64,000 nucleotides of DNA from assembly GCA_965661085.1 (NCBI GenBank), contig CBFIDA010000001.1, positions 62,001 to 126,000 of the forward strand, in the 5' to 3' direction. Shown here piece after piece: positions 63,135-64,000 of this stretch (position 1 is its first letter; each line of letters begins with the position of its first letter). A program made the position numbers and the translations under genes. The notes under the pieces are model-generated. The model made no database searches, was not told where the DNA came from, and worked only from the letters and a program-made list of their open reading frames with translations. The stretch comes from CBFIDA01 sp965661085. GTDB lineage: Bacteria; Pseudomonadota; Gammaproteobacteria; Comchoanobacterales; Comchoanobacteraceae.

Positions 63135-64000
63135 ATGATCATTGGTGTCCCCAAAGAAATCAAAATACACGAGTACCGTGTGGGCCTCAATCCAAGCAGT
63201 GTGCACAGTTTAACAACCTTAGGACATGACGTCATCATTGAAACCCAAGCGGGCTTCAACATCGGCTACACCGATGCAGATTATGAAGCTGTGGGGGCAC
63301 GTGTTGTGCCCGATACAAAAACCGTATTTGACGAGGCGCAGTTGATTGTCAAAGTCAAAGAACCGCAATCATCTGAGTACAGCCAACTCAAACCCAATCA
63401 AACATTGTTCACTTACTTGCATTTGGCACCAGATCCTGCACAAACAAAAGGTTTGATGGCCTCTGGCTGTACCGCCATCGCTTACGAAACGGTCACCGCC
63501 AACGATGGTTCATTGCCACTTCTGACACCCATGAGTGAAGTGGCTGGCCGTTTGTCGGTACAAGCTGCTGCATACAGCCTCGAAAAACATCATGGTGGTG
63601 AGGGCATTTTATTGGGTGGTGTGCCTGGCGTTGCCCCAGCCAAAGTTGCCGTGATTGGGGGGGGGATTGTTGGCAGCCATGCGGTTCAAATGGCACTTGG
63701 CATGGGGGCACGTGTCACAGTTTTTGATCGTTCCTTACCCAAGCTCAGAGAATTCAACGAACGGTTTGGTGCTGAAGTGACCACGCTGTACGCCAACACC
63801 AAAAATCTACACAGTGTGTTGCCCTACACCGATGTCATCATTGGGGCAGTTTTGGTGCCTGGCGATGCAGCACCCAAGCTGCTCAGTCGCGAAGACCTTG
63901 GCATGATGCGTCGCGGTGCCGTGCTGGTTGATGTTGCGATTGACCAAGGCGGCTGCTTCGCGACATCCAAACCCACCACGCATCAAGATCCAACCTATGT
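63135..64000 (+). CDS. ald: Alanine dehydrogenase, 5' part (runs off the window)
   Basis: 288 codons are present. NAD-dependent alanine dehydrogenase interconverts L-alanine and pyruvate plus ammonia. Seen: MIIGVPKEIKIHEYRVGL, VKVKEPQ, FTYLHLAPD, SEVAGRLSVQ, and the Rossmann motif VIGGGIVGSHAVQMALGMGA. AAGGAG lies seven bases before the ATG, and the gene appears to be the third of an etfB-etfA-ald operon. The three glycine codons of the NAD loop are all GGG, giving a run of nine G (63657-63665). The remaining ~80 codons lie outside. Confidence 0.93.
   Translation, partial: MIIGVPKEIKIHEYRVGLNPSSVHSLTTLGHDVIIETQAGFNIGYTDADYEAVGARVVPDTKTVFDEAQLIVKVKEPQSSEYSQLKPNQTLFTYLHLAPDPAQTKGLMASGCTAIAYETVTANDGSLPLLTPMSEVAGRLSVQAAAYSLEKHHGGEGILLGGVPGVAPAKVAVIGGGIVGSHAVQMALGMGARVTVFDRSLPKLREFNERFGAEVTTLYANTKNLHSVLPYTDVIIGAVLVPGDAAPKLLSREDLGMMRRGAVLVDVAIDQGGCFATSKPTTHQDPTY

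Overview
The window reads as a stretch of a gammaproteobacterial chromosome, most likely from a host-associated member of the order Legionellales (Legionella/Coxiella relatives). The main reason is an adjacent icmW-icmX pair at 27.8-30.0 kb: two components of the Dot/Icm type IVB secretion system (T4BSS). The gene orders metY-rimP-nusA-infB-rbfA-truB, ubiE-ubiJ-ubiB, yebC-ruvC-ruvA-ruvB and murJ-ribF next to a divergent rpsT are ordinary gammaproteobacterial arrangements. Base composition is moderate, coding density is high, many genes overlap by ATGA, and a few genes use TTG or GTG starts behind strong Shine-Dalgarno (SD) sequences. No rRNA, CRISPR array or prophage was seen.

Layout. 0-5 kb: minus-strand translation/transcription operon led by initiator tRNA, with an FtsN-like SPOR protein just upstream. 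5.9-10.2 kb: a TolC / lipoprotein adaptor / ATPase / MacB-type permease export operon. 10.4-13.4 kb: ubiquinone genes ubiE-J-B. 13.7-18.3 kb: an accessory patch with two large unrecognised polytopic membrane proteins on either side of a decayed IS5-family transposase. 18.5-27 kb: ribF (no riboflavin-kinase domain), murJ, rpsT, obgE, a dus gene, xseB-ispA, rplU-rpmA, ispB. 27-30 kb: a conserved hypothetical gene, then icmW and icmX. 30-35.7 kb: DUF502-aspS-yebC-ruvCAB operon. 35.8-42.2 kb: a second accessory patch, with two related multi-pass membrane proteins that have long C-terminal cytoplasmic domains, one on each side of rph; one is split by an apparent frameshift and carries tandem repeats of about 237 codons. 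42.3-49.9 kb: acnA, ssb, an MFS transporter, ubiK, a membrane-anchored family-25 glycosyltransferase, comM. 50-51.7 kb: an ankyrin plus coiled-coil protein. 52-56 kb: a membrane-tethered glutamate-synthase-like flavoprotein, an ABC-exporter-like membrane protein without ATPase, and a divergent pair of HTH regulators with two operator-like palindromes between them. 56-64 kb: fdxA, then yihY-ldt-dut-algC-hemF, then etfB-etfA-ald (ald runs off the end).

Together the genes describe an aerobic respiring cell: ubiquinone genes UbiE, UbiJ, UbiB, UbiK and the side-chain synthase IspB, ETF, aconitase, and oxygen-dependent HemF. It has a Gram-negative envelope and a T4BSS. The unrecognised multi-pass membrane proteins and the ankyrin/coiled-coil protein are the best candidates for lineage-specific T4BSS substrates or host-interaction factors. 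That role is inferred from type and context and is not shown by the sequence.
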